Positions 16,325 to 25,293 of a DNA stretch of 64,000 bases are shown one piece after another (the first letter of the stretch is position 1; the number at the start of each line of letters is the position of its first letter). This stretch comes from Pedobacter glucosidilyticus (GTDB lineage Bacteria; Bacteroidota; Bacteroidia; Sphingobacteriales; Sphingobacteriaceae): assembly GCF_002483235.1 (NCBI RefSeq), contig NZ_DLHN01000018.1:62001-126000 (forward strand), written 5' to 3'. The notes beneath the pieces are model-generated. The model saw only the letters and a list, made by a program, of their open reading frames with translations. It was not told the DNA's origin and did not search any database. Both the position numbers and the translations under genes were made by a program.

Positions 16325-17917
16325 TTACCATCCGGTATTTTGTCTCATCAAGCTATTTAATGATAATTCTTGTGTTGGAATTGGAAAAAACAAATCTCGG
16401 TTACTAAAATTTTGATATGGTCTTAAAGTAGCAACCCTACCAGAATAGCCTAAATTTGTATTTGAACCTGATGGTGCTGTTGTAGTAATTTGTGTAAGCA
16501 TTTGTTGTATTGTGGTGGTAAGCAAATTCCACCTTAATAAATCTAATTTACGATGCCCTTCAAAAGCTAACTCTCTTGCTCTTTCATCTTTTATCCAGTT
16601 AAAAAATGATTCTTTGGATAAGTTGGGAGGTAAATCTGCTATACTATTTTGCTCAGCAGGTAACTGATAAGCCCGCCGTCTAACCCAATTTATAGCCTCA
16701 TAGGCCTGCGGGGTAGCTCCATTTATTTCATTTTCGGCTTCGGCAAACATCAATAATACATCAGCATATCTTAACAATGGCCAATTGGTGCCTCCAAAGT
16801 TTTTATTATACTCTTTGGTTTGATATTCTCTGCGCCATTTAGCTACATAACGGCCCCATCTGTAATTGGATGGATATTGTACTGCTGGATTATTTCTATC
16901 AAAATTTGGATAATAAAATGGTGCAATATTCCAATCCCTTCTTACATCGCCTTGCTCATACAAACTAAATAATACGCCTGTGGCGGTATAATTACCTTGC
17001 ATAAAACCTGTTTTATCATCGTTGTTTCTGATACCAATAGTAGAACCAAAACGCTCTCCTTCATTTCTTTGCAAGCCATTATCATGTTGGAATTCTACTT
17101 CCCAGATAGATTCTTTAATATCATAAATATCTGCACTGTGGTTGATAAAAATCTGCTTATAATCTGGATTAAGGCTATGTATACCAGATTGAATTACTTT
17201 TAATGCCCAATCTTTTGCATTTTGATAATAAAAAGCATCTCGTAAACGCCCGGCTGCATGCAAACAAACCCTGGCTAAAATACCTGCAACAGCAGTTTTG
17301 GATACTCTGCCCGCATGGTTAAAAGTTGTAATTTCATCAACCAGCTCATAAGAAGCAGTCATATCTTTAATTACCGCATCATAAACTTGTTTAGCTGGTG
17401 TTCTGGCTATATAAATTTGGTTTAATGAATTTGTTGAGGATAATTTTAAAGGAACATCACCCCAATAAGACACTAAAATAAAATGATAAAAAGCTCTTAA
17501 AAATAAGGCCTCGCCTCTTATTTTATTTTTGATATCTGGTGTTACCAGGGCTTTATCAATATTTTCCAGTAATAAATTAGCTCTTTGTATTCCAGAATAA
17601 AGAGTTGTCCAGCTTGTAAAAAACCTATCGTAAGAAGCACTTGCATTATAGGCATCGGCAGCAGATTCTGTATTGGCACCTCTTCTTACCATCTCATCAT
17701 TAGATGATGGTGCTTCTAAGGATAAAAATCTGGAATATGTACCATCTGTAGTACTCCCCAGTTCTGAATAAACAGCCATTAATGCAGCTGTTAATTCTTC
17801 TTCGTTATTGTAAAAATTGTCTGGTGTTACAAAATTAATAGGTTTTGTATCCAGATAATTCTCGCAAGAACTATGTATCATTAAAAATAAAAACGCTATG
17901 GCTGTTAGAATTTTCAT
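16325..17917 (-). CDS. SusD/RagB-family glycan-binding lipoprotein, PUL 1
   Basis: This 530-residue protein has lipobox HSSC at residues 15-18 and the SusD opening ENYLDTKPINFVTPDNFYNNEEEL. Helical TPR-like segments follow (IRGEALFLRAFYHFILVSYWGDVPL, KTAVAGILARVCLHAAGRL), then the family C-terminus WPLLRYADVLLMFAEAENEI, DERARELAFEGHRKLDLLRWN and a final region ending FPIPTQELSLN. SusD proteins cap the SusC barrel on the cell surface and bind oligosaccharides. The gene follows susC by one base, so the two are surely co-transcribed. The length is normal. The ligand cannot be read from the sequence; sulfated uronic-acid oligosaccharides are inferred from the neighbours. Confidence 0.96.
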   Translation of the reverse strand: MKILTAIAFLFLMIHSSCENYLDTKPINFVTPDNFYNNEEELTAALMAVYSELGSTTDGTYSRFLSLEAPSSNDEMVRRGANTESAADAYNASASYDRFFTSWTTLYSGIQRANLLLENIDKALVTPDIKNKIRGEALFLRAFYHFILVSYWGDVPLKLSSTNSLNQIYIARTPAKQVYDAVIKDMTASYELVDEITTFNHAGRVSKTAVAGILARVCLHAAGRLRDAFYYQNAKDWALKVIQSGIHSLNPDYKQIFINHSADIYDIKESIWEVEFQHDNGLQRNEGERFGSTIGIRNNDDKTGFMQGNYTATGVLFSLYEQGDVRRDWNIAPFYYPNFDRNNPAVQYPSNYRWGRYVAKWRREYQTKEYNKNFGGTNWPLLRYADVLLMFAEAENEINGATPQAYEAINWVRRRAYQLPAEQNSIADLPPNLSKESFFNWIKDERARELAFEGHRKLDLLRWNLLTTTIQQMLTQITTTAPSGSNTNLGYSGRVATLRPYQNFSNRDLFFPIPTQELSLNSLMRQNTGW

Positions 17918-17918
17918 A

Positions 17919-20900
17919 TCAAAAAGAAATATCTAAACCTAAAGTTACCACCTTTGCTCTTGGATATGCAGAATAATCCAAGCCTGGAGTTAGAGCAGAA
18001 TCAAATACTGAAACTTCTGGATCATTACCTGAATATTTTGTTATTGTAACAAGGTTTTGAGCAGCTAAATAAACTCTACAATTGGCTATTGCTAAACGTT
18101 GTAAAAATTTATTTTCTACTTTATAACCTAAATTTATGGTTTTTAATCTAATAAAGGAACCATCTTCTATAACTCTTGATGAATAAACAGATGGGCCCCA
18201 TCCTCTTGTTCTAAAATATTCATTTGATGGATTTTCTGGTGTCCAACGGTTCTGGTAGCTTGCAAATTGGTTGGCACCCAATGTAGTTGTACCACCTTCC
18301 ATTAAATAGCGGTTTACATTCATTACCTCATTACCATAAACAAACTGCATAAAAATATGTAAATCAAAATTTTTATAGTTGATATTATTGGCTAAGCCAC
18401 CAAAAAACTTAGGGTTTGGATTTCCAATTTCTGTTCTGTCTTGTATATCAATTACTTTATCATCATTGATATCTTTATACTTAATGTCTCCAGGCTGTAT
18501 ACTTTGTCCTGGATTACCATAATTTGGAATACCTGCTTTTAATAAATAAGCTCCGTTAGCAGTTCTATCAAAATCATCAAACTGGTAAACACCATCCCAA
18601 ATATATCCATAAAACATGGCTACGGGACGGCCAATTTTGGCTATATAAGCTGGATTTTGTGCATAATCGTTTCCAGAGTTCCATCTTACTGTACTTAATA
18701 GTTCTTTTTGATTTTGGGCCAAACCAACCAGCTTAGTTCTACTAAAAGATATATTAAATGAGGTACTCCATTTAAATCTATCTTTTCTGATATTGAAAGA
18801 TTGTAAAGTAAGTTCTAAACCTTTGTTCTCTACCGCACCTATATTTTGAAAAACATTACTAAAACCGCTGGATGTGGGTAATTGTGCATTTAGCAATAAA
18901 TCGTTTGTTTTCTTCTTATAAATATCGGCGGCTAAGGTAAAACGCTGATTAAGAAAACCTATATCTAGGCCTAAATCCAATTCGGCGGTACTCTCCCATT
19001 TTAAATCAGGGTTACTTAAATTAGAAACATAAGCCCCACTGATAAAAGTTCCGCCCGGTATATAAGAATTGTTACCTCCTTGGGTAATGGCGCCGTAATA
19101 AGCATACTCGCTAATTCTATTGTTTCCGGTTAAACCATAGCTTAATCTTAATTTTGTTTCAGAAACAAAATGAAGCCCCTGCATAAATTTTTCTTGTGCT
19201 ATATTCCACGCAAAAGAACCTGATGGGAAATAACCCCATTGGTTATCTCCGGTAAATTTTGATGAGCCATCAGCCCTAAAACTACCTGTAAACAAATACT
19301 TTGATTTATAATTATAGTTTACCCTTCCTAATAAAGAAAGTAACCTGTTTTCTGCATTTTCTGATGCAATGGCCACTGGTACACCTTGGGCTAAACCTCC
19401 AATCCCTAAAGCTTCATTTGGTATTCTGATAGCGCCCGAACCATAATAAGAAAATTTATTCTCCTGTACTGTAAAACCAGAAAGTACAGTAAAAAAATGC
19501 TTCTTATTTATTGATTTTTGGTAAGTAAGTGTATTCTCATTAATCAAATTACTAAGCTCTGTAAAAGTAACAGAACCATTTACACCACGCTGACCCAACG
19601 GGCTTGAGCTGTTTCCTTGCCTGGTTTTTGAGTTATTAAATTCATCGTTCCTTAATTTACTTAAGTTTAAGCCTGCTGTCATTCTTAATTTCAAAGAGGA
19701 ACTGATGTCATAAGTACCATAAACATTGGAAGTTAGGAGGTTATTAACCCTATCTCTTAGTTCGTTGGTTGCGGTAAGCACCGGATTCCATTGGTAATTG
19801 GTGGCAGATACAACTGCTGGGTCTTGTGCATTATTTAAAAGCTCATCTATAGAGAAATTACCCGCAATTGGCCTGTACTGCCAGGTATTGATTAAAACAT
19901 TAAGAAATGTATTTCTGCTTCCGGTAAAAATGGTGCCATAACTTTTCAAACCACTCATATTAGCATTTACACCAACTTTCAAGCGTTTATTTAAACTTTG
20001 TTCTATAACTAATCTGGCTTGATAACGCTTAAAGCCCGAAGCTATTACAGTTCCTTTTTGGTCAAATAACGAAGTTGAAAAAGCATAACTATTATCTTTA
20101 TTCCCCCCTCTTACAGCAAAATAAGAACTAGACATGGGTGCTTCTCTAAAAAGTTCATCTTGCCAATTGACGCCCTTCTCATCTCTATAACTTTCTAATG
20201 TTTTACCATTTTGCAGGTAAATACTTGTGGCTGTGGCAGAATCTAATTCCAGTTGGTATTTAACAAATTCATAGGGCTTCATAAGTTCTATTTGCGAGGT
20301 ATTTCCCTGCAAACCATAGTAATTATTAAAGTTAAAAACAGATTTTCCTTTTACTCCTTTTTTAGTACTTATGATAACAACTCCATTAGCGCCTCTGGCA
20401 CCATAAATTGCTGTTGATGAAGCATCTTTTAAAACTTCTATAGAAGCAATATCATCCGGATGGATGGCGTTGATGTTGTAATCTTCTATAGGAAAACCAT
20501 CAATAACATAAAGTGGCGAATTATCTTGTGTCACAGAGTTTCCTCCTCTTACAATGATGGTGGGTACAGCACCTGGTTGACCATCTGGTGAGGTAACTTG
20601 TACGCCGGCAACACGTCCGGCAAAAGCATCATCAAAAGATTTTACTGGTGCCTTAGTAAGGTCTTTCATATTAACCTCCCCAACCGAGCCTGTTAAATCT
20701 CTTTTATTTACCTCACCGTAACCAACAATAATAATTTCTTCTAGTATTTTAAGGTCTGGTTTTAATTGTACATCTATATTAAAATTATCTTGAATGATGA
20801 ATTCTTGCTTTTGATAGCCAAGCGCTTCAAAACTCAAAATCTGGTCTCTTGTATCTGCTAAAACAAGTTTGTATTTCCCTTCTTGGTCTGTTAAAGTATT

Positions 20901-21362
20901 GATGTTTTTACTTTTGATACTGATTCTGACCCCCGGAAATACAACTCCTTTTTCATCTGTTACTGCTCCATAAACCACTATCAACTCTTGGTTGCTTGGT
21001 TCTTTTTCCTTAAGGATGATGTTTTGTTTTACTATGGTGTAAGTTAGAGGCTGATTTCTAAAAACCAAATCCAATACCTCTCCAATCTCAGCATTTTTGA
21101 TTTTAATATCTACCAGTCTGCTTTTTTCAAGAATTATGGTATTAAAGGTAAAACGATAAGGAGTTTGCTGCTCTATAAGTTGAAATATAGTTTCTAAAGA
21201 GGCTTTTTTTTCTGACAAAGAGATCTTTTGGGCATAATTTTTTGTTGTTGCTAACAAAAAGAAAAATACCATCAGGATAAGCCTCCAGAAGTTGGAGCTT
21301 ATTAAAATTTTAAACAAGCCATAAAGTTGACTAAAGCGGTCGCCATCTCTAAAGTAATTCAC
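17919..21362 (-). CDS. SusC/RagA-type TonB-dependent transporter with STN signalling domain, PUL 1
   Basis: This 1147-residue protein has a GTG start at 21360-21362 with AAAAGG about 10 bases upstream. Order: long signal sequence (RLILMVFFFLLATTKNYAQ), STN domain (about 45-115, KASLETIFQLIEQQTPYRF), carboxypeptidase-like sandwich (about 127-205), TonB-box-like EEIIIVGYG, plug (KAPVKSFDDAFAGRVAGVQV, STAIYGARGANGVVIISTKKG) and a 22-strand barrel ending RAKVVTLGLDISF. It imports glycan fragments across the outer membrane. The STN domain means it also signals to a FecR anti-sigma, and a fecR gene lies 56 bases upstream. A later Met (residue 31) is a possible alternative start but would shorten the signal sequence. 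Confidence 0.96.
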   Translation of the reverse strand: MNYFRDGDRFSQLYGLFKILISSNFWRLILMVFFFLLATTKNYAQKISLSEKKASLETIFQLIEQQTPYRFTFNTIILEKSRLVDIKIKNAEIGEVLDLVFRNQPLTYTIVKQNIILKEKEPSNQELIVVYGAVTDEKGVVFPGVRISIKSKNINTLTDQEGKYKLVLADTRDQILSFEALGYQKQEFIIQDNFNIDVQLKPDLKILEEIIIVGYGEVNKRDLTGSVGEVNMKDLTKAPVKSFDDAFAGRVAGVQVTSPDGQPGAVPTIIVRGGNSVTQDNSPLYVIDGFPIEDYNINAIHPDDIASIEVLKDASSTAIYGARGANGVVIISTKKGVKGKSVFNFNNYYGLQGNTSQIELMKPYEFVKYQLELDSATATSIYLQNGKTLESYRDEKGVNWQDELFREAPMSSSYFAVRGGNKDNSYAFSTSLFDQKGTVIASGFKRYQARLVIEQSLNKRLKVGVNANMSGLKSYGTIFTGSRNTFLNVLINTWQYRPIAGNFSIDELLNNAQDPAVVSATNYQWNPVLTATNELRDRVNNLLTSNVYGTYDISSSLKLRMTAGLNLSKLRNDEFNNSKTRQGNSSSPLGQRGVNGSVTFTELSNLINENTLTYQKSINKKHFFTVLSGFTVQENKFSYYGSGAIRIPNEALGIGGLAQGVPVAIASENAENRLLSLLGRVNYNYKSKYLFTGSFRADGSSKFTGDNQWGYFPSGSFAWNIAQEKFMQGLHFVSETKLRLSYGLTGNNRISEYAYYGAITQGGNNSYIPGGTFISGAYVSNLSNPDLKWESTAELDLGLDIGFLNQRFTLAADIYKKKTNDLLLNAQLPTSSGFSNVFQNIGAVENKGLELTLQSFNIRKDRFKWSTSFNISFSRTKLVGLAQNQKELLSTVRWNSGNDYAQNPAYIAKIGRPVAMFYGYIWDGVYQFDDFDRTANGAYLLKAGIPNYGNPGQSIQPGDIKYKDINDDKVIDIQDRTEIGNPNPKFFGGLANNINYKNFDLHIFMQFVYGNEVMNVNRYLMEGGTTTLGANQFASYQNRWTPENPSNEYFRTRGWGPSVYSSRVIEDGSFIRLKTINLGYKVENKFLQRLAIANCRVYLAAQNLVTITKYSGNDPEVSVFDSALTPGLDYSAYPRAKVVTLGLDISF

Positions 21363-21418
21363 GAAATAAGACCTTTTATGTAAATTGGTTAATAGTAATT
21401 GTACTACAGCAAGATACG

Positions 21419-22567
21419 CTATTTTACAATAACTTTCCTACCTTCTACCTTAAATTTTATGGTTCCAGTGAGCTCAAGTGTTTTTAATACTTCTGAAAGA
21501 TTTTCCTCTCTTGAAATTGTTCCTACAAACTCTTTTTTATCCATATTACCTTCATAAACAACTTCTACATCATACCATCTTGCTATCTTACTCATGATGG
21601 TTGTAATATGTTCTTTATTGAAAATGAATAAACCGTTTTTCCAAGCTAAAGCCTCTTTGATATTAGCCTTGCTAACTGTTAAATTTTCTGATTTAGCGGA
21701 GAGACTCGATTGCTCTCCTGGACTAAGAATAAAACTTTTTTGTAATGGATTGCTAACTTTTACAGCCCCCTCAACTAAAGTTGTTTTAAAATCTTCGTTA
21801 TGGTATGCTTGTATATTAAAATGAGTTCCTAAAACTTCTACATCCATTTTATTTGCAGCAGAAGCATCTTTAACCAAAACTTTAAAGGGTTTGCTTTTAT
21901 CCTTAGCTACTTCAAAATAAGCTTCACCACTTAGTTCAACAACTCTTTTATCATCATTAAAAACAGTAGGAAAGCGTATAGACGAAGCTGCATTTAACCA
22001 AACTTTAGTTCCATCTTCTAACTCAACCTGATATTGCCCTCCTTTTGGAGTATAAATTACATTATATACAGTTTCGCCACGATTTTCATTGCCTTTGTAA
22101 CTCAGTAAATTAGCTTTTTTATTAATGCTAGCATTACCATCGTATTTAATAAAACCATCTTTGGTTTTACTTAAAGCTATTTCAGAACCATCAGAAAGTT
22201 TTAAAACTGCTGTATTTTTACCGGGTCTTATTTCACCTTGATTCAATTTATTTTCTACAATCTTATTTTTACTTGTATCGGTATCTTTAAGTTGGAAATA
22301 AAAAAGTAAAGAAAAAACAGCTAATAAAATAGAGGCTGCTGCTAGCCATATAACATTTTTAGACTTTGGTTTTTGATTGATCTGACTTGAAATTTGGTTA
22401 AAAATATCAGCCTGGATATTTTCTTTGGAACCCATTTTCTGATTGTCCCAAGGGTAATCAACCAATTCAAACTCGTCTTTATATGCTAAAAAATCACGTA
22501 TTTCTTCATCAGTAAGTTTTCCTTCCTGATATTTTTCATAAAGATTGATGTACTCCTCTTGTGTCAT
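21419..22567 (-). CDS. FecR-type anti-sigma factor, PUL 1
   Basis: This 382-residue protein has a cytoplasmic N-terminal anti-sigma part (TQEEYINLYEKYQEGKLTDE), one transmembrane helix near residues 78-98 (VIWLAAASILLAVFSLLFYF) and a periplasmic FecR domain with YTPKGGQYQVELEDGTKVWLN, FPTVFNDDKRVVELSGEAYF, VLGTHFNIQAY and a C-terminal STN-like part (ITTIMSKIARWYDVEVVYEG). It holds an ECF sigma factor until SusC signals. No sigma gene is adjacent: the next gene upstream is an unrelated RNA helicase. The sigma factor at 10151-10747 is the only unpaired candidate in the window. Confidence 0.95.
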   Translation of the reverse strand: MTQEEYINLYEKYQEGKLTDEEIRDFLAYKDEFELVDYPWDNQKMGSKENIQADIFNQISSQINQKPKSKNVIWLAAASILLAVFSLLFYFQLKDTDTSKNKIVENKLNQGEIRPGKNTAVLKLSDGSEIALSKTKDGFIKYDGNASINKKANLLSYKGNENRGETVYNVIYTPKGGQYQVELEDGTKVWLNAASSIRFPTVFNDDKRVVELSGEAYFEVAKDKSKPFKVLVKDASAANKMDVEVLGTHFNIQAYHNEDFKTTLVEGAVKVSNPLQKSFILSPGEQSSLSAKSENLTVSKANIKEALAWKNGLFIFNKEHITTIMSKIARWYDVEVVYEGNMDKKEFVGTISREENLSEVLKTLELTGTIKFKVEGRKVIVK

Positions 22568-22594
22568 TTAATTGATTAGAGCTAAAAATATTGG

Positions 22595-22606
22595 CTAACA
22601 CACATA
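22595..22606. promoter_or_regulatory. CTAACACACATA element (copy 3) upstream of fecR-susCD
   Basis: On the minus strand this reads TATGTGTGTTAG, 28-39 bases before the fecR ATG, in the only space that can hold the promoter of the fecR-susC-susD unit. An AT-rich TATTTTTA follows it. It might be part of an ECF-type promoter or a regulator site. Confidence 0.3.
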
Positions 22607-22646
22607 CTTTTAGTAAATATGTGGCATCAAATATATTCATATTTAT

Positions 22647-23957
22647 TTACTCATCTATCCCCATCTTATAGCGCTTGCCTTTAATTTTTTCTTGGATAAC
22701 TTTTTTTAAGACTTCTTTTGCTTTTTCTCTTTTTACAGCTACATAAGACATCTGGTCATAAACAGCTATTAAGCCTACCTCGTCTTTAGATAAACCACCT
22801 TTTTTATGCAATAAACCTGCAATATCTATCTTACTTAACTTATCTTTTTTTCCTCCTGCGATATAAAATGTAAGCCATTCTGTAGCTTTTAAGGTAATCT
22901 CATGTGTTTCTACTATGGCATCAGTAAACTCGTATTCTTTTAAGTAAGGCGGAATAGTTTCTTCTTCTGATAGCAATAAATAAGCTTTACCACTGGCTTT
23001 CATTCTTGCTGTTCTGCCGTTTCTATGCACAAAAGCATCAAGTGTATGCGGAATTTGGTAATGAATAACTGTTTCTATTTCAGGGATATCTAACCCTCTG
23101 GAAGCTAAATCTGTAGTAACTAAAATATGATAAGTACCATTTCTGAATTTAAAAAGTGCTTTTTCTCTGTCTTGCTGTACTAAACCTCCGTGGTAAACAC
23201 CATTTACAATGCCTCGCTCTGCCAACATTAAAGTAATGCGTTCTACAGCATCTCTATGATTACAAAAAACTAAACTTTGGCCTTCTTTGCTTCTATAAAG
23301 AACATCCATTAAGATATTAAACTTCTCTTTTGATTTTGATTGTAAGATAACTGTTTTAATATCAGGTATAGCCTCTGTATCATTTAAAAAATTAAGTGTT
23401 TTTAATTGTTGAAGCTCTAAAAATGCTGGAAAATCTGCTAACTGAGTAGCAGAAGTAAGCACTTTTTGTTCTAATTTAAATAATGATGAAACAATTTCTG
23501 CCATATCATCTTCAAAACCCAACTCTAATGATTTATCAAATTCATCTAAAACCAAAGTTTTAACAGATGAAACATCAAAATTACCTGCTCTAATATGGTA
23601 GGCTAATCTGCCTGGAGTAGCTACTATAATTGCAGGAACAGCTGATAAAGAGCCTCTTTCTACTTTCGTAGAATGCCCACCATAACAACATGTTATCTTA
23701 TATCCTGATTGTAATTGCCTAAAAACTTGGTCTATCTGCATCGCCAATTCTCTGGAAGGAACCACCACAATAGCTTGTACACCTTTTATTTGATGATTTA
23801 ATTTTTCTACTATAGGTAGTAGAAATGCTAATGTTTTACCAGAACCTGTTGGAGACAGCACCATCACATCATTTTTTTGTGCAATAGCCTCTAAAGCTGC
23901 ATTTTGCATCTCATTTAGCGTTGTGATTTGTAATTTTTGAAGGAGCTTTTCTAGCAT
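22647..23957 (-). CDS. dbpA: DEAD-box RNA helicase, DbpA-like
   Basis: This 436-residue protein has the full helicase core: Q motif (LNEMQNAALEAI), motif I SPTGSGKT, Ia PSRELAMQ, motif II DEFD instead of DEAD, motif III SAT, motif V TTDLASRGLDIPE and motif VI HRNGRTARM. Residues 365-436 (WLTFYIAGGKKDKLSKIDIAG..KVIQEKIKGKRYKM) match the DbpA-type C-terminal RNA-binding domain, which directs E. coli DbpA to 23S rRNA helix 92 during 50S assembly. DEFD is a familiar variant in Bacteroidota. The gene is divergent from the RNA methyltransferase gene and marks the end of PUL 1. A role in ribosome assembly follows from the family. Confidence 0.9.
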   Translation of the reverse strand: MLEKLLQKLQITTLNEMQNAALEAIAQKNDVMVLSPTGSGKTLAFLLPIVEKLNHQIKGVQAIVVVPSRELAMQIDQVFRQLQSGYKITCCYGGHSTKVERGSLSAVPAIIVATPGRLAYHIRAGNFDVSSVKTLVLDEFDKSLELGFEDDMAEIVSSLFKLEQKVLTSATQLADFPAFLELQQLKTLNFLNDTEAIPDIKTVILQSKSKEKFNILMDVLYRSKEGQSLVFCNHRDAVERITLMLAERGIVNGVYHGGLVQQDREKALFKFRNGTYHILVTTDLASRGLDIPEIETVIHYQIPHTLDAFVHRNGRTARMKASGKAYLLLSEEETIPPYLKEYEFTDAIVETHEITLKATEWLTFYIAGGKKDKLSKIDIAGLLHKKGGLSKDEVGLIAVYDQMSYVAVKREKAKEVLKKVIQEKIKGKRYKMGIDE

Positions 23958-24007
23958 ATCAAGTTTTTAGGTTGCAAATATCTTTTAAATTTATCTGTTT
24001 ACAGCAA

Positions 24008-24036
24008 TTTGATAAAGAAAAAGCATAGTATCTTTA
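24008..24036 (+). promoter_or_regulatory. Bacteroidota-type promoter for the RNA methyltransferase gene
   Basis: TTTG (24008-24011), 17 bases, then TATCTTTA (24029-24036) fits the Bacteroidota -33/-7 pattern TTTG...TAnnTTTG except for the last base. The expected start of transcription is at about 24041, which is the A of the ATG, so the transcript may be leaderless. Confidence 0.5.
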
Positions 24037-24040
24037 GGGC

Positions 24041-24571
24041 ATGAGAAAACTTAAGCTTGATGAACTTAACAGACCATCAATCGAAGAATTTAAACAACAA
24101 GAAAAACTACCCATTATTGTGGTTTTAGATAATGTAAGAAGCTTGCACAACGTAGGTTCTGCTTTTAGAACAGCAGATGGTTTTGCTGTTGAAGCTTTAT
24201 ATTTATGTGGTATTACAGCCCAACCACCACACCGCGAAATAGAAAAAACCGCCTTAGGCGCAACGCAATCTATTCCATGGAAATATTTTGATCATGTTGC
24301 TGGTGCTGTTGAAGAATTAAAAGCACAGTCTTATCAAATTGTAGCTATTGAACAAGCAGAAAACAGCATTTCTTTATTAGATTATCAACCAGAAAATAAT
24401 CAGAAATTTGCTTTATTCTTTGGAAACGAGGTAAATGGCGTAAGTGATGAGGTAATGAAAGAAGTAGATACTTGTTTAGAAATCCCTCAATTTGGCACTA
24501 AACATTCTTTCAATATCGTTATCAGTACGGGTATTGTACTTTGGGATTTTTTTAGTAAACTCCATAAATAA
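24041..24571 (+). CDS. SpoU/TrmH-family RNA 2'-O-methyltransferase
   Basis: This 176-residue SPOUT-class enzyme has the three family motifs: motif 1 LDNVRSLHNVGSAFRTADGF (catalytic Arg and Asn), motif 2 ALFFGNEVNGVS, and motif 3 IPQFGTKHSFNIVISTGIVLWDF, which form the trefoil-knot AdoMet site. It lacks an extra N-terminal substrate-binding domain, so it is a short TrmL/TrmH-like member acting on tRNA or rRNA 2'-OH. The exact nucleotide target cannot be predicted. It is followed after 9 bases by the DUF4397 lipoprotein gene on the same strand and is divergent from the RNA helicase gene. Confidence 0.9.
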   Translation: MRKLKLDELNRPSIEEFKQQEKLPIIVVLDNVRSLHNVGSAFRTADGFAVEALYLCGITAQPPHREIEKTALGATQSIPWKYFDHVAGAVEELKAQSYQIVAIEQAENSISLLDYQPENNQKFALFFGNEVNGVSDEVMKEVDTCLEIPQFGTKHSFNIVISTGIVLWDFFSKLHK

Positions 24572-24580
24572 CCAAATACT

Positions 24581-25228
24581 ATGAAACATATTTTTAAACT
24601 TTTCATCTTCACACTCTTACTAGCTTCGTGTAGTTCTGATGATGGTGCTATCACTGGTGGTACTGCACAGGTAAATATTATAAACGTTTTAGAGGGCTCT
24701 GCAAAGCAAGATATTTATTTCGATGATATAAAATCTCCCATTATACCTTTAGGATATTTAGAAAGTACGGGGTATAGCGCTTTACCTGCTGGTAATCGCA
24801 AAATAGAGTTTAAAAATATAGGTACTTCTTTGGTAAGCTCATCTTCCTCTTTAAACATTAATGCAAATAGGTATTATACTTTTTTCTTTACAGGAGGGAC
24901 TCAAAATACAGCTTTACAGGTTGAGGATAATCGTACACCATCTGCATTAAACAATGCCAGAGTAAGATTTATACATTTTAGCTATGCCAACCAAAACTCA
25001 AGTATTACCATCAGAAACAATAATGATGTTGCTTTAATTAGCAATTTAAGTTTTAAAACAGCATCTAATTATATTGAGGTAGAACCTGGCTCAACCTTAA
25101 ATATATTTGTTTCTGGGGTTACAAATCCTATTTTAACCACCAATTATAACTTTTTAGCTAATAAAAACTATACTTTATTTGTATCAGGTAGCACAACTCC
25201 AACATTTACGGTATTATCTAACAATTAG
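24581..25228 (+). CDS. DUF4397 lipoprotein
   Basis: This 215-residue protein has a signal peptide with lipobox LLASC and the acidic/serine run SSDD right after the Cys, which suggests surface export. The rest is two Ig-like repeats of the DUF4397 type (AQVNIINVLEGSAKQDIYFDD, LPAGNRKIEFKNIGTS, then ARVRFIHFSYANQNSSITIRN, VEPGSTLNIFVSG, LANKNYTLFVSGS). Function is unknown; such proteins are common minor envelope lipoproteins in Bacteroidota. It probably shares the methyltransferase promoter. The downstream gene (GH20) converges on it, and no clear terminator is seen in the 65-base gap. Confidence 0.85.
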   Translation: MKHIFKLFIFTLLLASCSSDDGAITGGTAQVNIINVLEGSAKQDIYFDDIKSPIIPLGYLESTGYSALPAGNRKIEFKNIGTSLVSSSSSLNINANRYYTFFFTGGTQNTALQVEDNRTPSALNNARVRFIHFSYANQNSSITIRNNNDVALISNLSFKTASNYIEVEPGSTLNIFVSGVTNPILTTNYNFLANKNYTLFVSGSTTPTFTVLSNN

Positions 25229-25293
25229 TTAAAATTTGTTTATATGCTATTTTATAGGTGCTTTTGAAAAAGACAAGGTCAACATCAAGCTTA

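Noticed and set aside
22647..23957. Broken helicase because motif II is DEFD
   Set aside because: DEFD is a tolerated variant, and all other motifs are intact.
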